This document shows, piece after piece, positions 1 to 8,456 of a stretch of DNA of 64,000 bases. A program made the translations under genes and the position numbers. This stretch comes from Clostridia bacterium. Its GTDB lineage: Bacteria; Bacillota; Clostridia; Oscillospirales; CAG-272. The notes beneath the pieces were generated by a model. The model saw only the letters and a list, made by a program, of their open reading frames with translations, made no database searches and had not been told where the DNA came from. How positions within the stretch are numbered: position 1 is the first letter of the stretch; each line of letters opens with the position of its first letter. The DNA lies in NCBI GenBank assembly GCA_017503285.1, contig JAFVTH010000007.1, forward strand, positions 1 through 64,000, written 5' to 3'.

Positions 1-15
1 GGGAGCCAATAACAG

Positions 16-45
16 AAAAAGTCGAACACAGGTTCGGCTTTTTTT
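16..45 (+). terminator. intrinsic terminator of an upstream gene
   Basis: Seven-pair stem GTCGAAC/GTTCGGC (one G-T pair) with loop ACAG, preceded by A5 and followed by T7. It would end a + strand gene lying left of the window. Confidence 0.8.
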
Positions 46-50
46 GTTAT

Positions 51-92
51 ACGACCCACTGCGTAGGTCGTAACCAATCTTTCTTTGAAAGA
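51..92. repeat. two short inverted repeats
   Basis: ACGACC (51-56) pairs with GGTCGT (66-71), and a second small hairpin ATCTTTC/GAAAGAT lies at about 76-92. There is no T-run, so these are not terminators. They could be a remnant of a dispersed palindromic element; the function is unknown. Confidence 0.35.
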
Positions 93-147
93 TGTGGTTC
101 ACGCTTCGCGTTAGCTTCGCAATTACAAATTGATATTCTGGAATTTA

Positions 148-176
148 TTGATTAAATCGCTATTTTATGATACAAT
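148..176 (+). promoter_or_regulatory. promoter of the 209-1057 gene
   Basis: TTGATT (148-153), 17-base spacer, TACAAT (171-176), about 33 bases before the chosen ATG. Confidence 0.55.
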
Positions 177-208
177 GCAATCAGTATAATACAAGAGAGG
201 AAAATCCT

Positions 209-1057
209 ATGTTCATTACAAAAAAGTTTATCGAGAAGGTGCATGTGGCTTTTGACGAATTAAACTATCATGAAACTAAAAAATTGGATTTCGATGCATT
301 TAACAAGGCTGCCACAAACACTTTAACACACGCCAAAGAGTTGTCGGATGCAATAAACACGGTTCGAATATATCAATTTTGCCTTAAAAGGTGGAATAAG
401 ATAGAAAGAATGTTTAATAAAAAATTACATTTATTTAACGAGTTTCAGTATGAAGGAAGAGCATTAATTGAAACTGTTACAGATGAAGAAGCCTTAGGAG
501 TGTATTACATAACAAATGGTATTAACGGCGAAGAATGGGATATAGTTGTAGCAAGCCAGTCTTTTGAAGAAGAAATGTTTGCCATAGGATTAAAGTCTGG
601 CAAATTTACTGTTTTTGATGATGGAAATTATTATATTAAGTATTCCAAAATGTCTTTATCCAAAATGAAATTATTTGACAGCAAGAATGATTGCTTGGCA
701 AACATTGTTTTAAGCAAAGGCTTAGGCATTTTTTTAGAAAATAACAAAACTAAATATGAGCTTGTTGAGTACGAAGGCTTTATAGGAATATATGATAAAA
801 AATATATCGAAAACCTACCCGACACTAGCTTGATAGATAAAAAAGAACTTCACGCTATTATAGAATGGGATATGCTGGCGAAAAATTCAAAGCTAGGTGC
901 TGCTAGATTAACTGTATTTGATGAAGATGCAGATTTAGAAATGCTAATGCTTTTCTCAACTAGCACATTTTTACTTTTTAATGAATATATTAGAGCTGAA
1001 AAAAGAAACACACTAATAGGATTTTTAGTGTGTAAAAGAGCATTTTTTCAACCTTAA
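209..1057 (+). CDS. hypothetical protein
   Basis: Encodes 282 residues. An earlier in-frame ATG at 167 lies inside the promoter, so the ATG at 209 with GAGAGG eight bases upstream is preferred. No signal peptide or membrane segment is seen, so it is probably cytosolic. The N-terminal 75 residues are helical and charged; the middle (about 85-215) alternates strands and turns and could be a beta-sandwich, but I do not recognise the family. The gene is visibly more AT-rich than its neighbours. Near the 3' end a perfect inverted repeat, CACACTAA/TTAGTGTG, sits inside the coding region (about 1011-1035), which may mean the C-terminus was altered by an insertion or truncation. It is monocistronic, with its own promoter and a 150-base gap after it. 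Confidence 0.7.
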   Translation: MFITKKFIEKVHVAFDELNYHETKKLDFDAFNKAATNTLTHAKELSDAINTVRIYQFCLKRWNKIERMFNKKLHLFNEFQYEGRALIETVTDEEALGVYYITNGINGEEWDIVVASQSFEEEMFAIGLKSGKFTVFDDGNYYIKYSKMSLSKMKLFDSKNDCLANIVLSKGLGIFLENNKTKYELVEYEGFIGIYDKKYIENLPDTSLIDKKELHAIIEWDMLAKNSKLGAARLTVFDEDADLEMLMLFSTSTFLLFNEYIRAEKRNTLIGFLVCKRAFFQP

Positions 1058-1145
1058 ATAAAAACTTCTTGTTATTCCTCTGCTAGAGTCGACCCGATCC
1101 GTTAAGTGCTTTTTTAGAAACGTGCACCATTAGGCAGTCTTTTTG

Positions 1146-1175
1146 TTGACTTGATAATTATTGTTATGCTATAAT
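1146..1175 (+). promoter_or_regulatory. promoter of the 1208-2056 gene
   Basis: TTGACT (1146-1151), 18-base spacer, TATAAT (1170-1175). The rest of the gap 1058-1145 shows no clear gene or terminator. Confidence 0.75.
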
Positions 1176-1207
1176 TAAGATATAAAAGCTGAAAGGAGCT
1201 TGAATTT

Positions 1208-2056
1208 ATGAGTATAGCAGTGTTGCAAAAATGTCTTTATATTTCAAATACCTATGTTGAAAAATACACAAAATCCCGTAAGCTAAACCAGGATTATAGT
1301 GTAAAGGAGGGCTGGCTTGTCGTTGGTCTTGAGGACCCCACATATGGATACAGACCCTGTTATAATGACTACAAAAAGAAGCCTATTTTCTATATACCGC
1401 GCACCTATGATGGACTTCCGATAGTTGGAGTTTGTTATCGTGCAGGAGATTCGTTTTTCAACGAATATGGCACAAGCGAGGCTCCTAATATTTGCTATCA
1501 TGAGGAAAATATGCTGATGCTTCAGCCCTCACGCCTTGGCTATGTATCATATTTTAGCGATGTGGATTGTAGCTATCTTATTTGGGAGCGTTGTCTTTTG
1601 CAGTATAAGATAAGCATAAATCCAAGCCTAACCCTGCTTGAAAATATGGCACAGGCGCAGGGCTATAACACCACCTTCAGATACGCTTCAATAGGCAAGC
1701 TGGTTATAGCTTACGACGAAACAAGGAGGTTCTGGGACGGCAAAATGAGGACCCAGACCACAAGAGATGAGGCAAATTTAACGGTTGTGCCCACAAGTGG
1801 CGAGGCTAAATTTGCGGAATATCGTGTGGGAAAATACATAAGCAGTGACGAAAGCTATAGATATTGGCACAGGAGTGTTGACTCCGACACGCGAGACTAC
1901 TTCGATAAAAACAGCTCCGTGTTTGGCTGGGTAAAGCGCGCATATGGGGAAACAAAAATAACCCTGCCTAATTTTGCGATTGTTTCTTTGAACGAAACCA
2001 GCGAAAGAATTGACGTTAGCTACCCGGATGACCCAAGCTCAAAATACAGAACCTAA
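1208..2056 (+). CDS. hypothetical protein
   Basis: Encodes 282 residues, rich in Tyr, Ser and aromatic residues, with no signal peptide or membrane segment. The start ATG has GAAAGGAGC nine bases upstream. The sequence suggests a mainly beta protein, for example the motif FYIPRTYDGLPIVGV at about 58-72. I do not recognise a family or catalytic motif. It has its own consensus promoter, is followed by another promoter at 2065, and shows no functional link to its neighbours. Confidence 0.75.
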   Translation: MSIAVLQKCLYISNTYVEKYTKSRKLNQDYSVKEGWLVVGLEDPTYGYRPCYNDYKKKPIFYIPRTYDGLPIVGVCYRAGDSFFNEYGTSEAPNICYHEENMLMLQPSRLGYVSYFSDVDCSYLIWERCLLQYKISINPSLTLLENMAQAQGYNTTFRYASIGKLVIAYDETRRFWDGKMRTQTTRDEANLTVVPTSGEAKFAEYRVGKYISSDESYRYWHRSVDSDTRDYFDKNSSVFGWVKRAYGETKITLPNFAIVSLNETSERIDVSYPDDPSSKYRT

Positions 2057-2064
2057 TATTGCTG

Positions 2065-2093
2065 TTGCAATCATATAATTTGTGTGATAAAAT
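2065..2093 (+). promoter_or_regulatory. promoter of the 2118-2714 pair
   Basis: TTGCAA (2065-2070), 17-base spacer, TAAAAT (2088-2093). Confidence 0.55.
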
Positions 2094-2117
2094 AAAGAAA
2101 AAAGGACGGTTTTAATT

Positions 2118-2330
2118 ATGTCAAAGTTTCCTGTACCACAGAATATGAGATATTGCGGAAATTGCGTTTATTGGGAGGGGGAAAGAACCTTCAATACCTT
2201 TTTTGGCAGAGCAGAGACTGAAAGAGACGCAAGAGGCAGATGCAGCAACATGCGCGGTATGTTCAATTGCACATGCTCCTGGCAGCAGAGCTGTCATGGC
2301 TTTGAAAAGCACCCGATTGTAAAGAGATAG
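2118..2330 (+). CDS. small cysteine-rich protein, possible zinc-binding
   Basis: Encodes 70 residues with six cysteines (C13, C16, C42, C51, C53, C59). The first pair is a CxxC and the fourth and fifth form a CxC, an arrangement that could hold one zinc ion. The centre is strongly charged (RAETERDARGR). There is no signal peptide. The start is supported by AAAGGACGG upstream. It lies nine bases before the PH-domain gene, so the two are probably one transcript. The function is unknown; small cysteine-rich proteins like this are often regulators or chaperone-like partners, but that is only a guess. Confidence 0.7.
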   Translation: MSKFPVPQNMRYCGNCVYWEGERTFNTFFGRAETERDARGRCSNMRGMFNCTCSWQQSCHGFEKHPIVKR

Positions 2331-2339
2331 GAGAGACAA

Positions 2340-2714
2340 ATGATAGATTTTAATAATGCGAAATTTGTAAAGCTAAGAGCCGTTGGCAACGATACATATT
2401 CCAGAACAATTGGGGGGCTTCTTGTGGAGGGCGAGGAAATTATTTCCACCTATAAGGGCATACGTGACGGAGCAGTTTTTACAAACAAAAGGATTATAGC
2501 CATAAACGCGCAGGGGCTTACCGGCACAAAAAAGGATTTTACATCCTTGCCATACAGCAAGATACAAGCCTTTTCGGTGGAAACTGCAGGACTATTGGAC
2601 CTTGATAGTGAGCTTGACCTTTGGTTTTCCGGCATTGGTGCAGTAAGGCTTGAATTTGTAAGGGAAGCAAATGTTTCCGAAATTTGCAGAATAATATCTG
2701 AAAGAGTATTATAA
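2340..2714 (+). CDS. bacterial PH-domain protein (bPH_1 type)
   Basis: Encodes 124 residues, essentially one domain. The run EGEEIISTYKGIRDGAVFTN, then KRIIAINAQGLTGTKKD and later SIPYSKI-like and FSVETAG-like strings, match the pattern of the bacterial pleckstrin-homology family PF08000 (FTNKR, GLTGKK, FSVETAG, LDLDAELK). These proteins are small cytosolic beta-barrels with a C-terminal helix that form oligomers; their ligand is not established. GAGAGA precedes the ATG. The gene directly follows the cysteine-rich gene and is closed by a strong terminator. Confidence 0.85.
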   Translation: MIDFNNAKFVKLRAVGNDTYSRTIGGLLVEGEEIISTYKGIRDGAVFTNKRIIAINAQGLTGTKKDFTSLPYSKIQAFSVETAGLLDLDSELDLWFSGIGAVRLEFVREANVSEICRIISERVL

Positions 2715-2721
2715 ATAACAG

Positions 2722-2757
2722 ACACTCCCCCGGGGATTTTGGGGGAGTGTATTTTTT
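2722..2757 (+). terminator. intrinsic terminator
   Basis: Ten-pair stem ACACTCCCCC/GGGGGAGTGT with a nine-base loop, followed by A then T6. It ends the 2118-2714 unit. Confidence 0.9.
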
Positions 2758-2761
2758 ATTG

Positions 2762-2790
2762 TTGACTTAAAAGTAAAAAAATGCTAAAAT
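2762..2790 (+). promoter_or_regulatory. promoter of the CotH lipoprotein unit
   Basis: TTGACT (2762-2767), 17-base spacer, TAAAAT (2785-2790). Confidence 0.7.
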
Positions 2791-2836
2791 ATAAAATGGA
2801 TTAATATTTATAATATTAAAAAGGAGGGTGTCCTTG

Positions 2837-4984
2837 ATGACAAAGAGAATAATTTGCATTTTTCTTCTTCTTTTAGGGCTTGTTTTGGCTTTTGTGGGCT
2901 GTAATGACACGCCGGAGCCGGTTATGAAAACCATCAGAGTTCAATACAGGGCAACCTCTGGTGGCTCTATACAAGGGGCAAGCATTATTCAGCACAAAGA
3001 GGTAGAAGAGGGCACTATTGCCTATTTCGATATGGTTACCGCCGTTGAGGACGAGGGATATCGCTTTGTTGGCTGGAGCGACGGGAAAAAGGAAAAGTTC
3101 CACAAGGCTGCTCTTACAGAAAGCGCAGTTATAACCGCGCAGTTTGAAAAGGTTGAAAACGTTATAATCAATTACAAGGCGTCAGAGGGCGGACGTATTG
3201 CCGGCACAACAACGCAGATTATAGAAAAGGGCGGCACAACAGCACTTGTTGAGGCAAGGGCAAACCAGGGCTATCGCTTTGTTGGCTGGAGTGACGGCGT
3301 TACCGAGGCAACAAGAACCGACCTTGCAGATAGTGACAAAACTATAACAGCTATGTTTTCCGATAAGGTAAAAGTTACCTACAAGGCAGAGGAGGGCGGC
3401 AGCATCCTTGGCGAGGCAACGCAAAGCCGTGTTATCGGCACAAAAACCAATCAGGTGCAGGTTGTTACCCAAAAGGGCTATCGCTTTATCGGCTGGGACG
3501 ACGGCAGCATGGACGTCAGAAGAGCAGATATAGCCACAGATGAGGTTGTTTATACTGCAAAATTTTTAAGATACTACACCTTAGAGGTTACATACGATAG
3601 CGAAAGAGGCATTTTAGAGGGCTCAACGCACCAAAATGTTGACAAGGGCGCTCTTTGCACCACCGTCACAGCCAACCCGAGAGAGGGCTACGACTTTGTT
3701 TGCTGGAGCAACGGCAGCAAAGACCCGGAGCTTTCCATTGAGCTGTTTGAGGATACGGTAATAGAGGCGCTGTTCAGCTACGAAAGCAGCGGCTTGCCTG
3801 TAATTTCCATTGACACAATAACCGGCGAGGATGTTGTGTCCAAGGTAGAATATATAGACTGCGTAATTTCCGTTTTCGACACCGAGGGTGATTATCATAT
3901 TTTCAATCAAGACGCACAAATCCGAGGCAGAGGAAACTCCACCTGGGGCTGGGAAAAGAAGCCATATAAGTTTAAGCTTGATATGAAGCGTGACCTGTTT
4001 GGCTTTGGCGCGGCTAAGGACTGGGTGCTTATGGCAGACTACGGCGACCAGAGCCTTTTAAGAAACTGCCTTGCATATCAAACCGCAAAGCAGCTGGGCG
4101 CCCTTGAAAGCACTACCGATTGTCAGTCGGTTGAGGTTTATCTGAACGGAAAATATCACGGCATCTATCTCTTGTGTGAGCAAATTGAGGTAAATGAAAA
4201 CCGTGTTGATATCAGCAAGGATACCGGCATTATAAACGCAGGATTTCTTGTAGAAATGGACGGCTGGGCTGGCTCGTATAACGAGAAAGACCCCTTTGTT
4301 GGAGCAGGGGACCCACTAAACACAGGAAGAAAATACACTATTAAGGCGCCGGATTACGATGAGCTTACCGACGCGCACAAGAATTATATTGCCGGCTACC
4401 TTACCGGTTGTATAAATTTGATTTTTGACGAGGATAGCGACTACTCCCAAATAGAAAGTCTGATGGATCTGCAAAGCTTTGCAGAGTCCTATATCATTGG
4501 CGAGCTGTTTAAGTGCGCCGACCTTGACTATTCAAGCTTCTATATGTACAAGGACGTAGATGGCAAGCTTGTTTGCGGCCCTGCCTGGGACTATGATATG
4601 GCTTGCGGCAACTCTAACCATAAGGGTGGAGATGTAAAGAGATACGATTACCTTTGGGCAAAAAATAAAAACCCTTGGTATAACGGACTTATGAAGCACC
4701 CTGAGTTTGTAGAGCTTGTTTCAAAAACTCTTTACGAGAACGAAAAGCTGATTACGGACACAATAAATAGCATTTACGATTATGCATACGATCACAAGGC
4801 AGCCTATGAAAAGAACTTTACAAGATGGGATATTCTTGGACAGCAGGTTGGCTTTAACCCTTGGGAAATTGCAAATCTAACCACCTGGAGCGCGCATGTT
4901 GAGTACACAAGAACCTTTTTGAAAAACAGCATGGCATTTCTTAAGAAAACCTATCCGTATACTCCGCCGATAGAGGGCGAGTAG
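2837..4984 (+). CDS. CotH kinase-family lipoprotein with InlB-type repeats
   Basis: Encodes 715 residues. GTG at 2828 overlaps the AAGGAGGG ribosome site, so the ATG at 2837 is the better start. Residues 1-22 are a lipoprotein signal (hydrophobic core, then FVGC with C22 lipidated), placing the protein on the outer face of the membrane. Residues about 38-315 hold four repeats of roughly 70 residues, each ending in a GYRFVGWSDG-like string, the divergent InlB B-repeat type. The C-terminal half matches the CotH family: RGRGNSTW, KKPYKFKLD, AKDWVLMADY, LLRNCLAY, YHGIYLLCEQIEV and GPAWDYDMACG. Spore-coat CotH is a protein kinase, but many anaerobe homologues are secreted and their substrates are unknown. 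The next gene follows after 33 bases and is probably co-transcribed. Confidence 0.9.
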   Translation: MTKRIICIFLLLLGLVLAFVGCNDTPEPVMKTIRVQYRATSGGSIQGASIIQHKEVEEGTIAYFDMVTAVEDEGYRFVGWSDGKKEKFHKAALTESAVITAQFEKVENVIINYKASEGGRIAGTTTQIIEKGGTTALVEARANQGYRFVGWSDGVTEATRTDLADSDKTITAMFSDKVKVTYKAEEGGSILGEATQSRVIGTKTNQVQVVTQKGYRFIGWDDGSMDVRRADIATDEVVYTAKFLRYYTLEVTYDSERGILEGSTHQNVDKGALCTTVTANPREGYDFVCWSNGSKDPELSIELFEDTVIEALFSYESSGLPVISIDTITGEDVVSKVEYIDCVISVFDTEGDYHIFNQDAQIRGRGNSTWGWEKKPYKFKLDMKRDLFGFGAAKDWVLMADYGDQSLLRNCLAYQTAKQLGALESTTDCQSVEVYLNGKYHGIYLLCEQIEVNENRVDISKDTGIINAGFLVEMDGWAGSYNEKDPFVGAGDPLNTGRKYTIKAPDYDELTDAHKNYIAGYLTGCINLIFDEDSDYSQIESLMDLQSFAESYIIGELFKCADLDYSSFYMYKDVDGKLVCGPAWDYDMACGNSNHKGGDVKRYDYLWAKNKNPWYNGLMKHPEFVELVSKTLYENEKLITDTINSIYDYAYDHKAAYEKNFTRWDILGQQVGFNPWEIANLTTWSAHVEYTRTFLKNSMAFLKKTYPYTPPIEGE

Positions 4985-5017
4985 GACAATATAAATATTA
5001 GCAACAAGGAGAGAAAA

Positions 5018-6625
5018 ATGGATCAAAAACAAACAAAGCAAATAGGAAGAATGGTTGTAGGAATCATCGCTGCGGTGGCGTTTTTTGCCTGCATAGTGCT
5101 GATGCTGAAGTGGGAGCCGTTTGTTGGTAATATAGTTACCTGCCTGATGATGACTGTGGCTATGGTTTTACTGGCACTGGGCAAAACAAAGGTGGCAGGA
5201 GTGCTCACCATCGTTTCTTGCGTTGGACAGCTGATAGAGATAATTTTTACATTTTCTCGTGGTAGAAACTACGAGGACTTTGTAGCGATTACGGCTTTGG
5301 GCGTTTGCGCAGGACTTGCTTTTGCCGGTGTGGCAATGCTTAAGCCAAGGCTCAAGGGACTTGCTTGGATCTTGCCGGGCATAGCTTTAATATGCAAGAT
5401 AGTTGCCAATACAACCTACGAATACCACCGTTGGTGGGGCGAAAATGTTTGGTATGACGGGCTTGAAAGGTGGTATTACCAAATGGATGGCTATATCTTT
5501 GGCAAATATAGCTTCTGGATTTTTATAGGTGCAGCGTGTATGGTAGCGCTGGCTTGCACCCTTTCAAGGGTTGAGGAAACGAAAGCAGCAGTGCCAAACA
5601 GACAAATGCCAATGGCAGGACAAGTAACAACAGGGGGAACATCAACAATGGATGGAATACAACAACCAAACACTCAACCGGTAGCCTATGACCAATACAC
5701 AGGCAGACCGATTTATGGCTATGACCAATACACAGGTCGCCCAATTTATGGCTACGACCAATACGGCAGAACAATTTACGGCTTTGACCAAAACGGATAC
5801 CCAATTATCGGCTTTGACCCTAACGGCTATCCAATCTACGGCTACGACCAGTACGGTCAGCCAATCTACGACCCAACAGCACCGGTGGGCGCAAGCGAGA
5901 CCTGGAACGAAACTGCACGCAAAAATGCAGAGGAGGACCTTGAAAAGATTAAGCTTAAGAAATACAAGTCGGGGCTTCTCAGACTTATCATTCTTAACAT
6001 TTTCACCCTTGGCATTTACAAGCTTTACTGGATTTTCAAAACAACTAAATTCATAAACCAATACGACACACTTAGCGCAAAAAGAGACCCCGGCATGAAC
6101 GTTATCCTCTGCGCCTGCGTTCCCTTCTATGCAGCATACTGGATGTTCAAAACCATCACCAGCCTTGAGAGCATGGCAGACGAGGGCGTTGGCACAACAA
6201 GCGCGGCGCAAATGGTTGCTATATTTGACATTGTTGCACCGCTTGCAACATGGATGTACGCGCAGGACAGAATCAATATGCTTATCGACGGTCAGCTTGA
6301 AAGACAGCTTGTTGACTTTACAAAGTGCAAGGGCAGTCCTGTATGGGCATTCCTTCTTTCATTCTTTACCGGTGGACTTTTGGGCTTCTTCTGGACACTC
6401 AAGGTTGCAAAGGCAATCGAGGAAACAGCAGAGTTTACACTCTCTCCTTTTATGTGGGCACTCCTTGGCGTCATCTTCCCGCCCGCAAATATGTTCTTTG
6501 CACTAAAGGTTGGTAAGGTGCTTGACAGCCGCAGCACAAGAAAGTGCGCGCATATTGCAATCGCAAGTGCAATGGTGCCATCTCTACATATGGCAATTCT
6601 TCAAGAAAGAATCAATTTAGACTAA
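5018..6625 (+). CDS. DUF4234 membrane protein with tyrosine-rich repeats
   Basis: Encodes 535 residues. Four or five membrane helices fill residues about 10-125, with one more near 165-185. Residues about 225-292 are six near-perfect 10-11-residue repeats of the form YDQYGxPIYG. After a charged linker comes a DUF4234-type membrane domain (LNIFTLGIYKLYWIFKTTKF), followed by more hydrophobic segments to the C-terminus. The Tyr/Gly/Pro-rich linker is probably disordered and cytosolic, resembling low-complexity sequences that self-associate or bind partners. AAGGAGAG precedes the ATG. It probably shares a transcript with the CotH lipoprotein and ends at a terminator. The function is unknown. Confidence 0.85.
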   Translation: MDQKQTKQIGRMVVGIIAAVAFFACIVLMLKWEPFVGNIVTCLMMTVAMVLLALGKTKVAGVLTIVSCVGQLIEIIFTFSRGRNYEDFVAITALGVCAGLAFAGVAMLKPRLKGLAWILPGIALICKIVANTTYEYHRWWGENVWYDGLERWYYQMDGYIFGKYSFWIFIGAACMVALACTLSRVEETKAAVPNRQMPMAGQVTTGGTSTMDGIQQPNTQPVAYDQYTGRPIYGYDQYTGRPIYGYDQYGRTIYGFDQNGYPIIGFDPNGYPIYGYDQYGQPIYDPTAPVGASETWNETARKNAEEDLEKIKLKKYKSGLLRLIILNIFTLGIYKLYWIFKTTKFINQYDTLSAKRDPGMNVILCACVPFYAAYWMFKTITSLESMADEGVGTTSAAQMVAIFDIVAPLATWMYAQDRINMLIDGQLERQLVDFTKCKGSPVWAFLLSFFTGGLLGFFWTLKVAKAIEETAEFTLSPFMWALLGVIFPPANMFFALKVGKVLDSRSTRKCAHIAIASAMVPSLHMAILQERINLD

Positions 6626-6641
6626 TAAAAACCAAAACATA

Positions 6642-6669
6642 AGACACAGGGTGCGCCCTGTGTCTTTTT
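6642..6669 (+). terminator. intrinsic terminator
   Basis: Stem AAGACACAGGG/CCCTGTGTCTT closed by a four-base loop, then a T-run. It ends the CotH-DUF4234 unit. Confidence 0.9.
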
Positions 6670-6732
6670 AATATTGTTTAGATTGAATTAATATTAATAG
6701 TTATAATGTATGATAGAATGGTGTCGAAAAAC

Positions 6733-6761
6733 TTGACATTTTAGCAAAAATATAGTATAAC
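6733..6761 (+). promoter_or_regulatory. promoter of the fak-pls operon
   Basis: TTGACA (6733-6738), 17-base spacer, TATAAC (6756-6761). Confidence 0.8.
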
Positions 6762-6770
6762 TAAATAGGC

Positions 6771-6792
6771 CTTGTTATATAAATATAACAAG
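6771..6792. promoter_or_regulatory. candidate operator palindrome upstream of fakA
   Basis: Perfect ten-base inverted repeat CTTGTTATAT/ATATAACAAG with an AA centre, placed just after the -10 box, where the transcript would begin. The size and position fit a binding site for a homodimeric repressor. It is unlike the FapR and FabT consensus sites I know, so the regulator is unknown. No T-run follows, so it is not a terminator. Confidence 0.6.
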
Positions 6793-6815
6793 AAAAATCT
6801 TGAAGGGAGCTTTAT

Positions 6816-8453
6816 ATGGGTACAAAACTTCTTGACGGTAACGGACTTAAGCGTATGCTTCTTGGCGGACAAGATGGTTTAAGGGCACAAATTGAAGCTA
6901 TAAATGATTTAAATGTTTTTCCCGTGCCGGATGGTGACACAGGCACAAATATGGCAAAGACAATTGAGGGCGGTATATCAAAAATTCTCCCTCTTGAAAA
7001 TAAAACAGTAGGACAGATAATGGGTGAGTTTTCTAAGGGTGCGCTTTTTGGCGCAAGGGGAAACTCCGGCGTTATCCTTTCACAATATTTTAAGGGCGTT
7101 GCCCTCTATCTTGAAAACAAGGATGTGGCAAGCCCATGTGACCTTGCCGAGGCGTTTATTTCCGGCACCGAAAGGGCGTACCACGCAGTTGCCAACCCTG
7201 TTGAGGGCACTATGCTTACCGTCTTTAGAGAGGGCGCAGAGTACGGCAGGGACAAGGTGGAGTGCGCCGAGGATGTGGAGGCTCTGCTTGAATACATAAT
7301 TGATGAGTCAAAAAGGTCACTTAACAAAACCAAGGAGATTTTGCCTGCCCTTATTGAGGCGGGTGTTGTGGACTCCGGGGGTATGGGCTATCTTTGCTTC
7401 CTTTCCGGTATGTATAGTGGCATTTGCGGCGAGGAAATCAAAATAGATTCCACTACCGAAAAGCAAGAGAGCGTAAACTACGATTTGTTTACTGCCGATT
7501 CCGTTTTGGAGTTTGGCTATTGTACCGAATGCTTGGTTAGGCTGCAAAACGCAAAGGGTGGTATATCATCCTTTGATAAGGACGCATTTACAAGGGAGCT
7601 TGAAAATAAGGGCTGTGATTCCATCGTTATTTTGACCGATGGCGACGTTTTGAAGCTCCACGCACATACAATGACACCAAGCGACATACTTACTATGTGT
7701 CAGCGCCATGGCGAATTTTTGAATGTTAAAATTGAAAATATGTCCCTTCAGCACTCCGAAAAAATCGAAAACAAAAAAGGACCAAAAAAGCAGTACGGCA
7801 TAGTTACCGTTGCCACAGGAGATGGCTTTAAGGCACTGTTTTCCGACCTTGGCGCAGATGTGGTTATTGACGGCGGACAAACAGGCAATCCCCCTGCAAA
7901 AAGCTTTCTTTCAGCCTTTGAGGCGCTGAACTGCGATAATATAATAGTTTTGCCAAACAATAAAAACATTGTTTTAACAGCTACACAGGCATCAGAGCTT
8001 TGGGGCAAGGGAAATGTTACCGTTATTCCTACAAAAACTCTTTGCCAGGGCTACTCGGCTCTTACAATGTTTACTGAGGCAATAGAGGACTTAGATGAGC
8101 AAATTGCAGGCATGAGCGGTGCTATAGATATGGTTGCATCCTGCGAGATAACCGAGGCTATAAGAGATGCCCATATAAACGGTGTAGAGGTAAAAAAGGG
8201 TCAGACCATCGGCGTTTTGGATGGGGAGCTTGTGTGCGCCCTTGATAATGAGCTGGAGGCAATAATCGAAACCATAAAAGAGGTTGAGGACCTTTCTGAC
8301 CGTGAGATTTTGACTGTGTTTGTCGGAAACGGCGTTACAGACGACGAAAGAATAGAGGCTGTTACTGCAATTGAGGAAAAATTTGACCACCTGTCCGTTG
8401 AGGCAGTTATCGGCGGTCAAGAGGTTTATAGATACTTAATTTCTGTGGAGTAA
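6816..8453 (+). CDS. fakA: fatty acid kinase catalytic subunit FakA (YloV/DhaL family)
   Basis: Encodes 545 residues, the usual length for the family. FakA phosphorylates a fatty acid held by a FakB protein, giving acyl-phosphate for phospholipid synthesis in the cytosol. The N-terminal DhaL-type ATP domain shows LNVFPVPDGDTGTNM (residues about 30-44) and GARGNSGVILSQYF, with an acidic metal-binding DGDTGTN core. A middle segment with CTECLVRL and DGDVLKLHAHT follows, then the C-terminal DegV-like half. AAGGGAG lies eight bases before the ATG. It is first in an operon with plsX (three bases downstream), a fakB homologue, a GNAT gene and an ACP gene. The palindrome at 6771-6792 suggests dedicated regulation. 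Confidence 0.93.
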   Translation: MGTKLLDGNGLKRMLLGGQDGLRAQIEAINDLNVFPVPDGDTGTNMAKTIEGGISKILPLENKTVGQIMGEFSKGALFGARGNSGVILSQYFKGVALYLENKDVASPCDLAEAFISGTERAYHAVANPVEGTMLTVFREGAEYGRDKVECAEDVEALLEYIIDESKRSLNKTKEILPALIEAGVVDSGGMGYLCFLSGMYSGICGEEIKIDSTTEKQESVNYDLFTADSVLEFGYCTECLVRLQNAKGGISSFDKDAFTRELENKGCDSIVILTDGDVLKLHAHTMTPSDILTMCQRHGEFLNVKIENMSLQHSEKIENKKGPKKQYGIVTVATGDGFKALFSDLGADVVIDGGQTGNPPAKSFLSAFEALNCDNIIVLPNNKNIVLTATQASELWGKGNVTVIPTKTLCQGYSALTMFTEAIEDLDEQIAGMSGAIDMVASCEITEAIRDAHINGVEVKKGQTIGVLDGELVCALDNELEAIIETIKEVEDLSDREILTVFVGNGVTDDERIEAVTAIEEKFDHLSVEAVIGGQEVYRYLISVE

Positions 8454-8456
8454 TTT

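Noticed and set aside
1080..1105. vector-like polylinker string (GAGTCGACCCGATCC)
   Set aside because: It resembles cloning-site sequence only loosely, and flanking sequence continues normally into a promoter; most likely coincidence.
5642..6211. 189-residue ORF on the - strand
   Set aside because: It lies wholly inside the DUF4234 gene opposite the repeat region. The open frame arises from repeat composition, and no ribosome site or promoter is present.
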